Of a stretch of 64,000 nt of DNA, positions 27,880 through 37,319 are shown piece after piece. The position numbers were made by a program, and so were the translations under genes. The notes beneath the pieces are model-generated. The model was not told the DNA's origin and did not search any database. It saw only the letters and a program-made list of their open reading frames with translations. Source of the DNA: Sulfitobacter sp. CW3 (GTDB lineage Bacteria; Pseudomonadota; Alphaproteobacteria; Rhodobacterales; Rhodobacteraceae); the NCBI RefSeq assembly GCF_019392245.1, contig NZ_JAHXRL010000003.1:124001-188000 (forward strand), given 5' to 3'. Every line of letters begins with the position of its first letter. Position 1 is the stretch's first letter.

Positions 27880-30201
27880 ATGTCAGATATTACCGCCCCC
27901 CCAGAGTTCGACCCTCGGAATGTGTCCGAACCGCTGCGTATCGCGTTGGGCGACCGCTATCTGACCTATGCATTGTCGACGATTATGCACCGTGCGCTGC
28001 CCGATGCCCGCGACGGGCTAAAGCCTGTGCACCGTCGCATTTTGTACGCAATGCGTGAACTGCGGCTAAGTTCGACCGGCGGTTTCCGCAAGTCGGCCAA
28101 GATTTCCGGCGACGTGATGGGGAACTATCACCCGCATGGTGATGCTGCGATCTATGATGCGATGGCGCGTTTGGCCCAAGATTTCAACGTGCGCTATCCG
28201 CTCGTTGACGGGCAGGGCAACTTCGGCAACATCGACGGCGATAACCCCGCCGCAAGCCGCTATACCGAAGCGCGCATGACAGCCGTCGCCGAGGCGATGC
28301 TGGAAGGGTTGAACGAGAACGCCGTTGATTTCCGCGAGAACTATGACGGCACGCTGACCGAACCTGTGGTGCTGCCCGCGCAGTTCCCGAACCTTTTGGC
28401 GAATGGGTCATCAGGCATTGCGGTTGGCATGGCGACGAACATTCCGCCGCATAATATTTCTGAGCTGGTGGATGCCTGTGTTCACCTGATCAAATTCCCG
28501 AACGCTGGCGATGACAAGTTGCTTGATTTCGTGCCCGGCCCCGACTTCCCCACCGGTGGGATTATCGTTGAACCCGCTGAAAACATCGCCAATGCTTATC
28601 GCACCGGCAAAGGTGGTTTCCGCCTGCGGTGTCGGTACGAAGTCGAAGATTTGGGGCGTGGGGCGTGGCAGATCGTTGTCACCGAAATTCCCTATCAGGT
28701 CCAGAAATCCAAGCTGATCGAGAAAATCGCCGAGCTGATCCAGCTTAAGAAGATTCCAATCCTTGCGGATGTACGCGACGAATCTGCCGAAGATATCCGT
28801 CTGATCCTCGAACCACGCTCGAAAAACGTCGATCCCGAAGTGTTGATGGGCATGCTGTACCGCAGCTCCGACCTTGAGGTGCGGTTTTCGCTGAACATGA
28901 ACGTGTTGATCGACGGGCTGACGCCCAAGGTCTGCTCGATGAAGGAAGTGTTGCGCGCTTTCTTGGATCACCGCCGCGAAGTTCTGCAGCGCCGTTCTGC
29001 CCACCGGATGGAAAAGATCGATCACCGTCTTGAGGTGTTGGAAGGCTTTATCGTTGCCTTCCTGAACCTGGACCGCGTGATCGACATTATCCGCTATGAT
29101 GATGACCCGAAATCGGCCCTCATGGCCGAGGATTGGGGCAAAGACCACGTTCGCGCGACGAATGAATCCGATTACGTGCCACCTGCGCCGACATCTGAAA
29201 ATTCCCTGTCCGAAGTTCAGGCAGATGCGATTTTGAACATGCGCCTGCGGTCGCTGCGCCGTCTCGAAGAGATGGAGCTGCTGCGCGAGCAAGCCGCATT
29301 GATGGAAGAACGCGCAGGCCTTGAAGACCTGTTGGAAAACGAAGAACTGCAATGGACCAGCATCATTGATCAGTTGCGGGCCACCAAAAAGCAGTTCGGC
29401 AAAGACTGGACCTTGGACGGCAAGAATATCGGCAAGCGCCGTACAACGTTTGCCGAAGCGGGCGAGATCGAGGACGTGCCGCTTGAGGCGATGATCGACC
29501 GCGAACCGATTACCGTTGTCTGCTCTGAGATGGGGTGGATCCGGGCGATGACCGGCCACATCGATCTTAACCGCGAGCTGAAATTCAAGGACGGCGATGG
29601 CCCTCGTTTCATCTTCCATGCTGAAACGACTGACCGTTTGCTGGTATTCGGATCGAACGGGCGTTTCTACACCGTTTCCGCCGCGACGTTGCCGGGCGGG
29701 CGTGGCATGGGCGAGCCGTTGCGCTTGATGGTAGACTTGCCAAACGACGTGCAAATCATTGATATCTTTATTCATAAAGCGGGTCGTAAGCTGCTTGTTG
29801 CGTCCTCTGCCGGGGATGGTTTTGTGGTGCCCGAGGACGAAGTTCTGGCGCAGACCCGTACGGGCAAGCAGGTTCTAAACGTGCGCGGCGACGTCAAAGC
29901 GATGATCTGTGCCCCTATCGCGGGCGATTCTGTTGCCGTGGTTGGCGAAAACCGCAAAGTGCTGGTTTTCGGTCTGGATGAACTGCCCGAAATGGGACGC
30001 GGCAAGGGCGTTCGCCTGCAAAAATACAAAGACGGCGGCATGTCGGACGCGACAACATTCGTGCGCGCCGAAGGGCTAAGCTGGCTTGACCCGGCAGGGC
30101 GTACACGCACCGAGGCTGACCTGACCGAATGGACGGGAAAACGTGCCGGTTCGGGACGCATGGCCCCCCGTGGTTTCCCGCGTGACAACCGTTTTGGCTA
30201 A
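27880..30201 (+). CDS. parC: DNA topoisomerase IV subunit A
   Basis: Strand-breaking subunit of topoisomerase IV, which decatenates daughter chromosomes. The active tyrosine is Y128 in ASRYTEARMTAVAE; ALPDARDGLKPVHRRILYAM and the quinolone-region segment KSAKISGDVMGNYHPHGD are present (serine and aspartate positions wild-type-like). At 773 aa and with a reduced C-terminal barrel it is ParC rather than GyrA. The next gene begins 12 bases after the stop. The partner parE is not in the window. Confidence 0.92.
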   Translation: MSDITAPPEFDPRNVSEPLRIALGDRYLTYALSTIMHRALPDARDGLKPVHRRILYAMRELRLSSTGGFRKSAKISGDVMGNYHPHGDAAIYDAMARLAQDFNVRYPLVDGQGNFGNIDGDNPAASRYTEARMTAVAEAMLEGLNENAVDFRENYDGTLTEPVVLPAQFPNLLANGSSGIAVGMATNIPPHNISELVDACVHLIKFPNAGDDKLLDFVPGPDFPTGGIIVEPAENIANAYRTGKGGFRLRCRYEVEDLGRGAWQIVVTEIPYQVQKSKLIEKIAELIQLKKIPILADVRDESAEDIRLILEPRSKNVDPEVLMGMLYRSSDLEVRFSLNMNVLIDGLTPKVCSMKEVLRAFLDHRREVLQRRSAHRMEKIDHRLEVLEGFIVAFLNLDRVIDIIRYDDDPKSALMAEDWGKDHVRATNESDYVPPAPTSENSLSEVQADAILNMRLRSLRRLEEMELLREQAALMEERAGLEDLLENEELQWTSIIDQLRATKKQFGKDWTLDGKNIGKRRTTFAEAGEIEDVPLEAMIDREPITVVCSEMGWIRAMTGHIDLNRELKFKDGDGPRFIFHAETTDRLLVFGSNGRFYTVSAATLPGGRGMGEPLRLMVDLPNDVQIIDIFIHKAGRKLLVASSAGDGFVVPEDEVLAQTRTGKQVLNVRGDVKAMICAPIAGDSVAVVGENRKVLVFGLDELPEMGRGKGVRLQKYKDGGMSDATTFVRAEGLSWLDPAGRTRTEADLTEWTGKRAGSGRMAPRGFPRDNRFG

Positions 30202-30213
30202 TCGGTCCACCCG

Positions 30214-31527
30214 ATGACGGATGTCGCTTTGACATCGTCCACGACTGATCCCGTCGGCCTTCCTGTGTATTTTGTTGGTACCCGTGGTGCCCTGTTTTGG
30301 TTGGCGCTAAAGACCGGATTTCTAACGGTTATCACGCTGGGTTTTTACCGGTTTTGGATGAAAACAAGAATGCGGCGCTGGTTCTGGTCGGCGACCCGGC
30401 CCGGTGGCCACCCGATGGAATATGTGGGCGATCCGTGGGAAAAACTGCTGGGCTTCTTTATCGCGGTGGTCATTCTGACGTTTTACATTGGCATCATCAA
30501 TCTGGTGGTCATGTTCGTCAGTTTCTCGGTCTTTTCGAGCGCGTCTGTGGGGTATCTGGCCAGTGTCGTCGGGGTAATTCCACTGTGGTTTTACGCGCAG
30601 TATCGGGCGCGGCGCTATGTTCTGGCCCGGACCCGCTGGCGCGGCGTGCGCTTTGGCCTTGAAAAAGGCGCGTGGGGCTATGCGTGGCGGGCGTTGGTGC
30701 ATTGGGCGATCACGTTGTTGACGCTTGGGCTGTTGTGGCCACGCATGACATTTTCGCTTGAAAAATACATGACGGATCGAACCTATTTCGGCTCGGCGCG
30801 GCTGCATCAGGGCGGCCATTGGACCATGCTGTACCGTGCTGCGATCCCGTTCATTCTATCGGTTTTGATTATGGTGGCGGGCGCAATCTGGGTGTTCTGG
30901 CTGGACCCGATCGTAGTGTCCGCTGACGTAACTACCGACGACATCATCCGCTCGTTCGAGGAAATGATGGACGGCGGTGCCGCGGCAGCATTCCCTGTTG
31001 CCGGGGCGGAGCGGTTGGCAGTATTTCTATTCGCGATCATCGGGTTGATTTACGGGGCAATTCATTATCGCTTTGTCTCGAAACGTCAGATGGCCAACTA
31101 TAAAACGACCGAAGGGGTGACGCTGCATTCACGTCTTAGCGGACCACGGGTGGCGAGCATTTACGTTCTGGGCAGTATTATCGCCTATCTTGTCTTGGTG
31201 CTTGGGATCATCGGGCTGGTGGTTTTCGCCATTTTGACGCTGGGCCCGTCGGCGATGCTGGGCGGGGCAATGGGCGATTTCGGGGCGGCTGTCGATCTTC
31301 CAAAGAGCATCGCAGTGCCCTTGATCGCGGCCTTTTACCTGTCGATTTTCCTCATGTGGAATGTGCTTTACAGTACTTTTGTCACCTTTCCGTTGATGCG
31401 CCACATGGCCAAAACGCTATCGCTGCCACGGCGGCATGGTTTGCAGGTCGTCAGCCAGCGTGACCGCGATGAATTTACCGAGGCCGAAGGCTTTGCCGAG
31501 GCATTGGATCTGGGGGCCGCGATATGA
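30214..31527 (+). CDS. DUF898 (YjgN-type) membrane protein
   Basis: Polytopic membrane protein, 437 aa, unknown function. The DUF898 features are YFVGTRGALFWLALKTGFLT, TLGFYRFWMKTRMRRWFW and YRARRYVLARTRWRGVRFGL, repeated in a second half (LTLGLLWPRMTFSLEKYMTD). About eight hydrophobic stretches follow. It overlaps the M48 peptidase gene by four bases (ATGA), so the two are almost certainly translated together; a joint role in membrane proteostasis is a reasonable guess but unproven. Confidence 0.88.
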   Translation: MTDVALTSSTTDPVGLPVYFVGTRGALFWLALKTGFLTVITLGFYRFWMKTRMRRWFWSATRPGGHPMEYVGDPWEKLLGFFIAVVILTFYIGIINLVVMFVSFSVFSSASVGYLASVVGVIPLWFYAQYRARRYVLARTRWRGVRFGLEKGAWGYAWRALVHWAITLLTLGLLWPRMTFSLEKYMTDRTYFGSARLHQGGHWTMLYRAAIPFILSVLIMVAGAIWVFWLDPIVVSADVTTDDIIRSFEEMMDGGAAAAFPVAGAERLAVFLFAIIGLIYGAIHYRFVSKRQMANYKTTEGVTLHSRLSGPRVASIYVLGSIIAYLVLVLGIIGLVVFAILTLGPSAMLGGAMGDFGAAVDLPKSIAVPLIAAFYLSIFLMWNVLYSTFVTFPLMRHMAKTLSLPRRHGLQVVSQRDRDEFTEAEGFAEALDLGAAI

Positions 31528-32618
31528 GCACGGGCTTCAATGGTTTTGGCGCTGCCTATTTCGATGGTGACCGCCCGATTGGCAAAGAGGTCAGCCTGCA
31601 CATCGCCAATCACAACCTTCAGATCGGGCTTGATAATGGCACGACCCTTTTTTGGCCCGTGGAAGATATTCGAGTTCTTGAGGATAACGCCAACGCGCAA
31701 AGCTTTACCCTGCGGCTGATCACGGACCCCTTGGCGCGGCTGTTGGTCGCAGATCAAATGCTGCTTTGGTATCTACCAAATGCAAAGCGCCGCAGTCCGC
31801 CAAAAGGGCGCGGTAAACTGGCGCTTTGGGCGGCCGGCGCAGTTGCCGCTGTCGCGCTTCAGGTTACGGTTTTGGTCCCTTTACTGGCCGACCGCCTTGC
31901 CGTTTTTATCCCGCCGGCTGGCGAACGCGCCTTGGGCGAAGCCACGTTCGAACAGATACGCGGCGCGTTGGGTGAAGCCGGGCTTGCGCCGCTGGCCATG
32001 TGCGAAAACCCTGCCGGGGCGAACGCACTTGCGCAAATGACCGCAGCGCTGAACGGGGGGGAAGCCGCGCCCGAGGGTTTAAGCGTGACAGTGCTGGACC
32101 ATGACATGGTCAATGCCTTTGCGTTGCCTGGCGGGTTTGTCGTGATCTTTAAAGGGTTGATCGACCACGCAGAAAGCCCTGACGAAGTCGCCGCCGTTCT
32201 TGCCCATGAGATCGGGCATGTGGTCAGCCGCGACCCGACGCGCCACGCGCTGCGTTCGGCGGGGTCCATCGGTATTTTGGGCCTGTTGTTCGGTGATTTT
32301 GCCGGGGGCGCGGCGGTCCTGTTTTTGACTGAACGCCTGATCAGCGCGACCTACAGCCAGCAGGCCGAAACGGACGCTGATGCATTCGGCTATGCGCGGC
32401 TTGAGGCGGCAAATGTATCGCCAGCGGCCCTTGGCACGATGTTTGAACGCTTGCGCGAGGAACATGGCGACGGCAACGAATTGCTGAACCATTTTCTAAG
32501 CCATCCCAGCCTTTCGGATCGCATTGAAAATGCCCGGGCCGCTGCTGACGAAACACATGAGTATGCGCCGATACTGGATGATGCTGGCTGGAAGGCCCTG
32601 CAATCTATCTGCGATTAA
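31524..32618 (+). CDS. M48 family zinc metallopeptidase
   Basis: Predicted membrane-anchored zinc protease, 364 aa. One membrane helix lies near residues 99-120 (LALWAAGAVAAVALQVTVLV). The zinc site is H228-E-I-G-H232 in LAHEIGHVVSRDPTRH, with the third ligand in ETDADAFGYARLE; VNAFALPGGFVVIFKGL is the usual upstream strand. The fold resembles BepA/Oma1-like peptidases. It follows the DUF898 gene with a 4-base overlap, and its 3' end overlaps the convergent P450 gene by four bases. Confidence 0.9.
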   Translation: MSTGFNGFGAAYFDGDRPIGKEVSLHIANHNLQIGLDNGTTLFWPVEDIRVLEDNANAQSFTLRLITDPLARLLVADQMLLWYLPNAKRRSPPKGRGKLALWAAGAVAAVALQVTVLVPLLADRLAVFIPPAGERALGEATFEQIRGALGEAGLAPLAMCENPAGANALAQMTAALNGGEAAPEGLSVTVLDHDMVNAFALPGGFVVIFKGLIDHAESPDEVAAVLAHEIGHVVSRDPTRHALRSAGSIGILGLLFGDFAGGAAVLFLTERLISATYSQQAETDADAFGYARLEAANVSPAALGTMFERLREEHGDGNELLNHFLSHPSLSDRIENARAAADETHEYAPILDDAGWKALQSICD

Positions 32619-33967
32619 ACGGGTTCCGCCGTTAGCCAAACCCCGCCTTCGGGGCGCAACGTGAGGATCATCACGGGTTCAGGATCCTTGCCTGTTACGG
32701 CAGTGAATTTGAACCGCGATAGCAAGGTGGCAAGGATGATCACGGCCTCTTGCAGGGCAAAGCTGGCACCGATGCAAATACGCGGGCCGTCGCCAAAGGG
32801 CAGATAGGCATAACGGTCGATTGATTTGCGATCCGCAAACCGTTCGGGCCTGAACGCATCGGGATTATCCCACAGCTGTTCGTGACGGCCCAAAGCATAG
32901 ATCGGGATCATCACAGTATCACCCGGTCTGATGTCGCGCCCGCCCAAAGTGTCGTGTTTTTGCGCCGTCCGCGAAAGGATACCCGCAGGCGGATAAAGGC
33001 GCAGGGCCTCGTCGATAATCTGGCGGATAAAGGGCAGGTTTTCGACATCGTCGCCCGTTGCCGCGCGACCCTTCAAAACCGATTGCGCCTCGGCGCGGGC
33101 TTTGTCTTGGGCGGCTGGATCAAATCCCATCAGATACAGCGACCATGACAATGTCAGGGCCGTTGTTTCATGCCCCGCAACGATGAACGTTAGCAAATTA
33201 TCGCGCAGCTCTGCGGTGTTCATCTGACGTTTTGTTTTGGGGTCCACGCCTTCTAGCAGCAGGTCAAGCAGATCGGGGGTGCCGTCGCTGTCCCGTTTGG
33301 CGCGTGCCTCGATCGCGATATCGGCCAGACGCTTCATTCGCCGTACGGCCTTGCCGGATACGATCCGGTCGGGGCGGGGCACCCAGTCGGGGAAACCCAG
33401 TATATCGAATAGGCTGACCTTGCCCGCTTGTGCGATATAATCTTCGATCGCCACGTGCACGGCCTCGCGATCGATGGTGTCGTCGCCCGAAAATGTGACA
33501 TCGGAAATCACGTCAAAGGTTGTCGTGACCATCTCGTCCAGCATGTTGATGGCGCGCGGGCTTGCTGCACTGATACGGTGGCAGGAACGTTCGGCAGCGG
33601 CTGTCATGATCGGTGATAGGTTCAGCATATTGCGCGCTGAAAAAACCGGGGCGGCCGCGCGGCGCTGCCAGCGCCAATGCGCGCCTTCTGCAATGAACAG
33701 CGAATCCCCGATGGCGGGTTTCAGCAGGTTTTTGACAACAAGAGACTTGGGATAATCGTCGAGCCGATCAAGCAGAACCTCGCGGATTGCCGTCGGATCC
33801 ATGACCATGTGCCAGCGTTTGCCGGTCTTGCCCGATACCATGGGTTGCTTGGTGGCGATGGCGGGGATGATGCTTAGGATATTGCGCCGCGCCATTTGCA
33901 GGCTTTTCAAAATGCCCCAAGGTTGGGTCACTAGCGGCACACGGACGGGAAGGGGCGGTTGGCTCAT
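32615..33967 (-). CDS. Cytochrome P450
   Basis: Haem-thiolate monooxygenase, 450 aa, no membrane anchor evident. The I-helix oxygen motif is AGHETTALTLSW, the K-helix pair is EALRLYPP (E-x-x-R), and the haem-binding loop is FGDGPRICIG with ligand cysteine C398. The long YPKSLVVKNLLKPAIGDSLF region resembles P450s of the CYP102/CYP4-like clan, so fatty acid or terpenoid hydroxylation is possible, but the substrate cannot be inferred. No ferredoxin gene is adjacent. Confidence 0.92.
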   Translation of the reverse strand: MSQPPLPVRVPLVTQPWGILKSLQMARRNILSIIPAIATKQPMVSGKTGKRWHMVMDPTAIREVLLDRLDDYPKSLVVKNLLKPAIGDSLFIAEGAHWRWQRRAAAPVFSARNMLNLSPIMTAAAERSCHRISAASPRAINMLDEMVTTTFDVISDVTFSGDDTIDREAVHVAIEDYIAQAGKVSLFDILGFPDWVPRPDRIVSGKAVRRMKRLADIAIEARAKRDSDGTPDLLDLLLEGVDPKTKRQMNTAELRDNLLTFIVAGHETTALTLSWSLYLMGFDPAAQDKARAEAQSVLKGRAATGDDVENLPFIRQIIDEALRLYPPAGILSRTAQKHDTLGGRDIRPGDTVMIPIYALGRHEQLWDNPDAFRPERFADRKSIDRYAYLPFGDGPRICIGASFALQEAVIILATLLSRFKFTAVTGKDPEPVMILTLRPEGGVWLTAEPV

Positions 33968-34097
33968 GAAAAGGTGCCTTTCTGCGACATATTATAGATA
34001 GGGTTTCGGCACCCGGCTGCAAATGGCCCAAAAGATTGCACCCTTGTTGGGCATGGGGTATCGCCATGGACACAGTTTGCGCCGATGGAGGCTTTAG

Positions 34098-34697
34098 ATG
34101 TTTCGTGTTCTTGCCATTTTGATGACCGTTACCTTTGTTGCCGCGTGCAACGGTGCGTCCGACCTGAACAAGGCACCTGTGCCGCTTGGCGACTTTAACC
34201 TGTATCACAACATCGTGGTCGCGCCCAAAGTTCAAAAGCTGCCGATCAGCCGCGAGGTGAGCGAAGAGGTGCTGACCACAGCCGTCAAAGATGCGATTGC
34301 AGAACGCTTTGATCGCTATGATGGCGCGCGTAATTATCACTTTGGCGTCAGCGTCGAAGGGTATGTATTGGCCCCTCCGGGTATTCCGCTGGTACTGGCA
34401 CCCAAATCGGTGATGATCCTTAAATTGACGGTCTGGGATGACGCCGCAGGCAAGAAGCTGACCGACAAACCATATCAAATCACTGTGTTCGAATCGTTCG
34501 ATCAGGGGCCGATCGTAGGGTCGGGTTATACCAAGACCGCGGAAGAGCAGCTCAAGAACCTGAGCCAGAATGCTGCAAAGTCGATTGAGAACTATTTAGT
34601 TAAGCAAAATGACGCCGAAGGGTGGTTCAACCGCCCCGCTGACGCTGTGATTGTGCGGTCTGGTACCGCGGCTGCACCCACTGCCGACACCGAATAA
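34098..34697 (+). CDS. Putative lipoprotein of unknown function
   Basis: A 199 aa protein starting with a lipoprotein signal (MFRVLAILMTVTFVAACNGA, lipobox cysteine C17). Downstream there are alternating strands and helices (REVSEEVLTTAVKDAIAERF, YHFGVSVEGYVLAPPGIPLV, LKLTVWDDAAGKKLTDKPYQ) and an alanine-rich tail. I recall similar Rhodobacteraceae proteins filed under a DUF but cannot name it with certainty. It is divergent from the P450 gene and lies 132 bases before tufA, in its direction. Confidence 0.7.
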   Translation: MFRVLAILMTVTFVAACNGASDLNKAPVPLGDFNLYHNIVVAPKVQKLPISREVSEEVLTTAVKDAIAERFDRYDGARNYHFGVSVEGYVLAPPGIPLVLAPKSVMILKLTVWDDAAGKKLTDKPYQITVFESFDQGPIVGSGYTKTAEEQLKNLSQNAAKSIENYLVKQNDAEGWFNRPADAVIVRSGTAAAPTADTE

Positions 34698-34829
34698 GCT
34701 GAAATTACTTTGCCGATGCTGGTTTCAGGGGCGAACAGACGCTTGATTTTATGCGCCAGACCCAATACATCGCCCGCCAGATAGGTTTGGGTCCGACGTA
34801 GGGCCCTCATTAATATAAAGGGCTGCACC

Positions 34830-36005
34830 ATGGCTAAGGCAAAGTTTGAACGTAATAAACCACACGTTAACATCGGCACGATCGGTCACGTTGACCACGG
34901 CAAGACGACGTTGACAGCTGCGATCACCAAGTATTTTGGCGATTTCAAAGCGTATGACCAAATTGACGGCGCGCCCGAAGAAAAAGCACGCGGCATCACC
35001 ATTTCGACCGCTCACGTTGAGTACGAAACCGAAGCACGTCACTATGCACACGTCGACTGCCCCGGCCACGCTGACTATGTGAAAAACATGATCACTGGTG
35101 CGGCACAGATGGACGGCGCGATCCTGGTTGTGAACGCGGCCGATGGCCCGATGCCACAAACCCGCGAGCACATCCTGCTGGGCCGCCAGGTTGGTATCCC
35201 GACCATGGTTGTTTACATGAACAAAGTTGACCAGGTTGACGACGAAGAACTGCTGGAATTGGTGGAAATGGAAATCCGCGAATTGCTGTCGTCCTACGAC
35301 TACCCAGGCGACGACATGCCGGTTGTTCCTGGTTCCGCTCTGGCAGCCATGGAAGGCCGCGATCCTGAGATCGGTGAAAACTCGATCCGCGCGCTGATGA
35401 AAGCCGTTGACGAATACATCCCGACACCAGCACGCGCTGTTGACCAGCCGTTCCTGATGCCAGTGGAAGACGTGTTCTCGATCTCTGGTCGTGGTACAGT
35501 TGTTACAGGCCGTGTCGAGCGTGGCGTGATCAACGTTGGCGACGAAATCGAAATCGTTGGTATCCGCGACACCAAGAAAACCACCTGTACCGGCGTTGAA
35601 ATGTTCCGCAAACTGCTGGACCGCGGTGAAGCTGGCGACAACATCGGTGCCCTGCTGCGCGGCGTTGACCGTGAAGGCGTTGAGCGTGGTCAGGTTCTGT
35701 GTAAGCCAGGTTCGGTTAAGCCACACACCAAGTTCACAGCCGAAGCGTACATCTTGACCAAAGAAGAGGGTGGCCGTCACACGCCATTCTTCGCGAACTA
35801 CCGTCCACAGTTCTACTTCCGGACCACAGACGTTACCGGTACTGTTCAGCTGCCAGAAGGCACTGAAATGGTTATGCCCGGCGACAACCTGCAGTTCGAC
35901 GTTGAACTGATCGCACCAATCGCGATGGAAGACGGTCTGCGCTTTGCGATCCGCGAAGGCGGCCGCACCGTTGGCGCGGGCGTTGTGTCCAAAATCAACG
36001 AATAA
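34830..36005 (+). CDS. tufA: Elongation factor Tu, copy A
   Basis: GTPase that brings aminoacyl-tRNA to the ribosome. G1 [11 protein letters not shown]3 [17 protein letters not shown]4 NKVDQVDD; 391 aa with domains II and III complete. The coding sequence appears identical at the DNA level to the second copy at 55796-56971. The upstream site is weak (AAAGGG 13 bases before the ATG) compared with the AAGGAGG ahead of tufB. It precedes tRNA-Trp and secE, as in many bacteria. A strong terminator follows. Confidence 0.97.
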   Translation: MAKAKFERNKPHVNIGTIGHVDHGKTTLTAAITKYFGDFKAYDQIDGAPEEKARGITISTAHVEYETEARHYAHVDCPGHADYVKNMITGAAQMDGAILVVNAADGPMPQTREHILLGRQVGIPTMVVYMNKVDQVDDEELLELVEMEIRELLSSYDYPGDDMPVVPGSALAAMEGRDPEIGENSIRALMKAVDEYIPTPARAVDQPFLMPVEDVFSISGRGTVVTGRVERGVINVGDEIEIVGIRDTKKTTCTGVEMFRKLLDRGEAGDNIGALLRGVDREGVERGQVLCKPGSVKPHTKFTAEAYILTKEEGGRHTPFFANYRPQFYFRTTDVTGTVQLPEGTEMVMPGDNLQFDVELIAPIAMEDGLRFAIREGGRTVGAGVVSKINE

Positions 36006-36047
36006 GCCGCAAAGCGGGCCCGCCCCGCACTGCAGCTGATTGTATCG

Positions 36048-36075
36048 AAGGCCGCTCTGGAAACAGGGCGGCCTT
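36048..36075 (+). terminator. Terminator after tufA
   Basis: A 12-bp stem: AAGGCCGCTCTG (36048-36059) with CAGGGCGGCCTT (36064-36075), one G-T pair, closed by a GAAA tetraloop and followed by TCCTTTT. The same structure follows tufB with few base differences. Confidence 0.88.
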
Positions 36076-36129
36076 TCCTTTTGCCGCGGTTGGGTGGATA
36101 GATTATGCACTTTGCGAAAGGTTGCCAGT

Positions 36130-36621
36130 ATGAACATTACCCACGATTTCTTTCCCGGCGCGATTGGCCAGATCATTCAATTGCATGGCACGCACTACGC
36201 CAAGAATTGGGGCTTCACGAGCTACTTTGAAGCTAAGGTAGCCCAGCAGATCGCAGGGTTCGCCCACGGCAAACAAGAGACCGATCTGGTGTTGATCGCG
36301 CAGGATGATCAAGGGGTTGCTGCGTCCTTGATCCTTGACCTTCACGATCCGGAATCAGGCCCGCGCGGGGCCCATCTGAGATGGTTTATCTGTGCGGACA
36401 GATGTCGGGGCACCGGGATGGGGCGCAAACTGATGGCCCAAGCGGTCGCCCATGCCGAAACCCACACCAACGGAAAAATGTGGCTGCGCACCTTTGCGGG
36501 GTTGGAGCCTGCCTTGCATCTTTACCGTAGCTTTGGCTTTGTGTTGCAGGCTGAAAAGGAGGGCGATGTTTGGGGAACCGTCGTGAAAGAGCAAGAGTAC
36601 CACCGAGCCGGCGACATCTAG
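36130..36621 (+). CDS. GNAT family N-acetyltransferase
   Basis: Predicted acetyltransferase, 163 aa. The acetyl-CoA loop is CRGTGMGRKLMAQAVAHAE (R-G-x-G-x-G/A), and the C-terminal ALHLYRSFGFVLQAEKEGDV is GNAT motif B; YAKNWGFTSYFEAKVAQQIA at the N-terminus is like the acetyltransferase domains attached to MarR regulators, though no HTH is present here. ATG 36130 follows AAAGG at 36116-36120. The substrate is unknown. It sits between tufA and tRNA-Trp and ends about 70 bases before the tRNA. Confidence 0.85.
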   Translation: MNITHDFFPGAIGQIIQLHGTHYAKNWGFTSYFEAKVAQQIAGFAHGKQETDLVLIAQDDQGVAASLILDLHDPESGPRGAHLRWFICADRCRGTGMGRKLMAQAVAHAETHTNGKMWLRTFAGLEPALHLYRSFGFVLQAEKEGDVWGTVVKEQEYHRAGDI

Positions 36622-36694
36622 AAGGATTTTCCCACCCATTGGTGCATATGCTCTTGATCCTTTGGTGATTCCAGACTACCCCACCACTCGGCAT

Positions 36695-36770
36695 AGGGGT
36701 TTAGCTCAGTTGGTAGAGCATCGGTCTCCAAAACCGAGGGTCGTGGGTTCGAGTCCCTCAGCCCCTGCCA
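36695..36770 (+). tRNA. trnW: tRNA-Trp (anticodon CCA)
   Basis: A 76-base cloverleaf with encoded CCA. Acceptor AGGGGTT pairs with AGCCCCT; D arm GCTC/GAGC; anticodon stem TCGGT/ACCGA with loop CTCCAAA, anticodon CCA; T arm contains GGTTCGAGTCC. Discriminator is G. Placement before secE is conserved across proteobacteria. Confidence 0.98.
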
Positions 36771-36914
36771 ATTTTCCAGACAATGTGATGACGACATGCA
36801 TGCCCTTTGGGGCGACCTGTCGCATGCCGCGTCGGCGCTGATACGATTGAAGTCTTGAATTCGGTCGCATTGGCCGCTACATCGCAGAAACCTTTGAAAA
36901 ATAGGAAACGCGTC

Positions 36915-37112
36915 ATGGCCACAGTCAACCCACTCCAGTTCATTCAGCAAGTGCGCTCGGAAGTGTCGAAGGTGGTATGGCCCACCCGTCGCGAAGTGAT
37001 GCTGACCACTGTAATGGTTTTCATCCTTGCGGCATTGACGGCGGTGTTTTTCGCAATCGTTGATATTTTGATCCGTGGCGGTTTGCAGTACGTGCTTGCC
37101 TACTTTGGCTGA
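36915..37112 (+). CDS. secE: Preprotein translocase subunit SecE
   Basis: Clamp subunit of the SecYEG channel. The 65 aa protein is the short one-helix form: amphipathic segment FIQQVRSEVSKVVWPTRREV (the conserved V-x-W-P) followed by a single membrane helix (about residues 29-50). The ATG at 36915 has AGGAA eight bases upstream; the frame remains open back to 36807 without better evidence. It lies between tRNA-Trp and nusG, as usual. Confidence 0.94.
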   Translation: MATVNPLQFIQQVRSEVSKVVWPTRREVMLTTVMVFILAALTAVFFAIVDILIRGGLQYVLAYFG

Positions 37113-37143
37113 TCTAACCGGGGATGTGCAAAACCTTGCTCAC

Positions 37144-37198
37144 CCCCTTGAAACATTTGGGTATGCGGGCTATCCCGCAACCCTAACCTGACAAGGGG
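37144..37198 (+). promoter_or_regulatory. Nested stem-loop in the secE-nusG spacer
   Basis: CCCCTTG (37144-37150) pairs with CAAGGGG (37192-37198). Inside, after a symmetric 8 x 8 internal loop, GGGT (37159-37162) pairs with ACCC (37180-37183), then, past one bulged A, TGCGGG (37164-37169) pairs with CCCGCA (37174-37179) around CTAT. Function not known; it resembles a folded leader rather than a plain terminator. Confidence 0.5.
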
Positions 37199-37202
37199 CG
37201 TG

Positions 37203-37231
37203 CGGCGATTCGAGTTGCGCGCCGATTTTTT
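37203..37231 (+). terminator. Possible terminator between secE and nusG
   Basis: CGGCG (37203-37207) pairs with CGCCG (37220-37224) over a 12-base loop and is followed by ATTTTTT. The stem is short, so it may be a partial terminator that separates or attenuates secE and nusG transcription. Confidence 0.5.
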
Positions 37232-37319
37232 GTTCAGGAAAGGCAGGCAGGTGTCTGCCGCTTTATTGAGAATTTGATGCGGCATAGATGCGCATCGCAA
37301 GACAGGGACCAGAGTTCAG

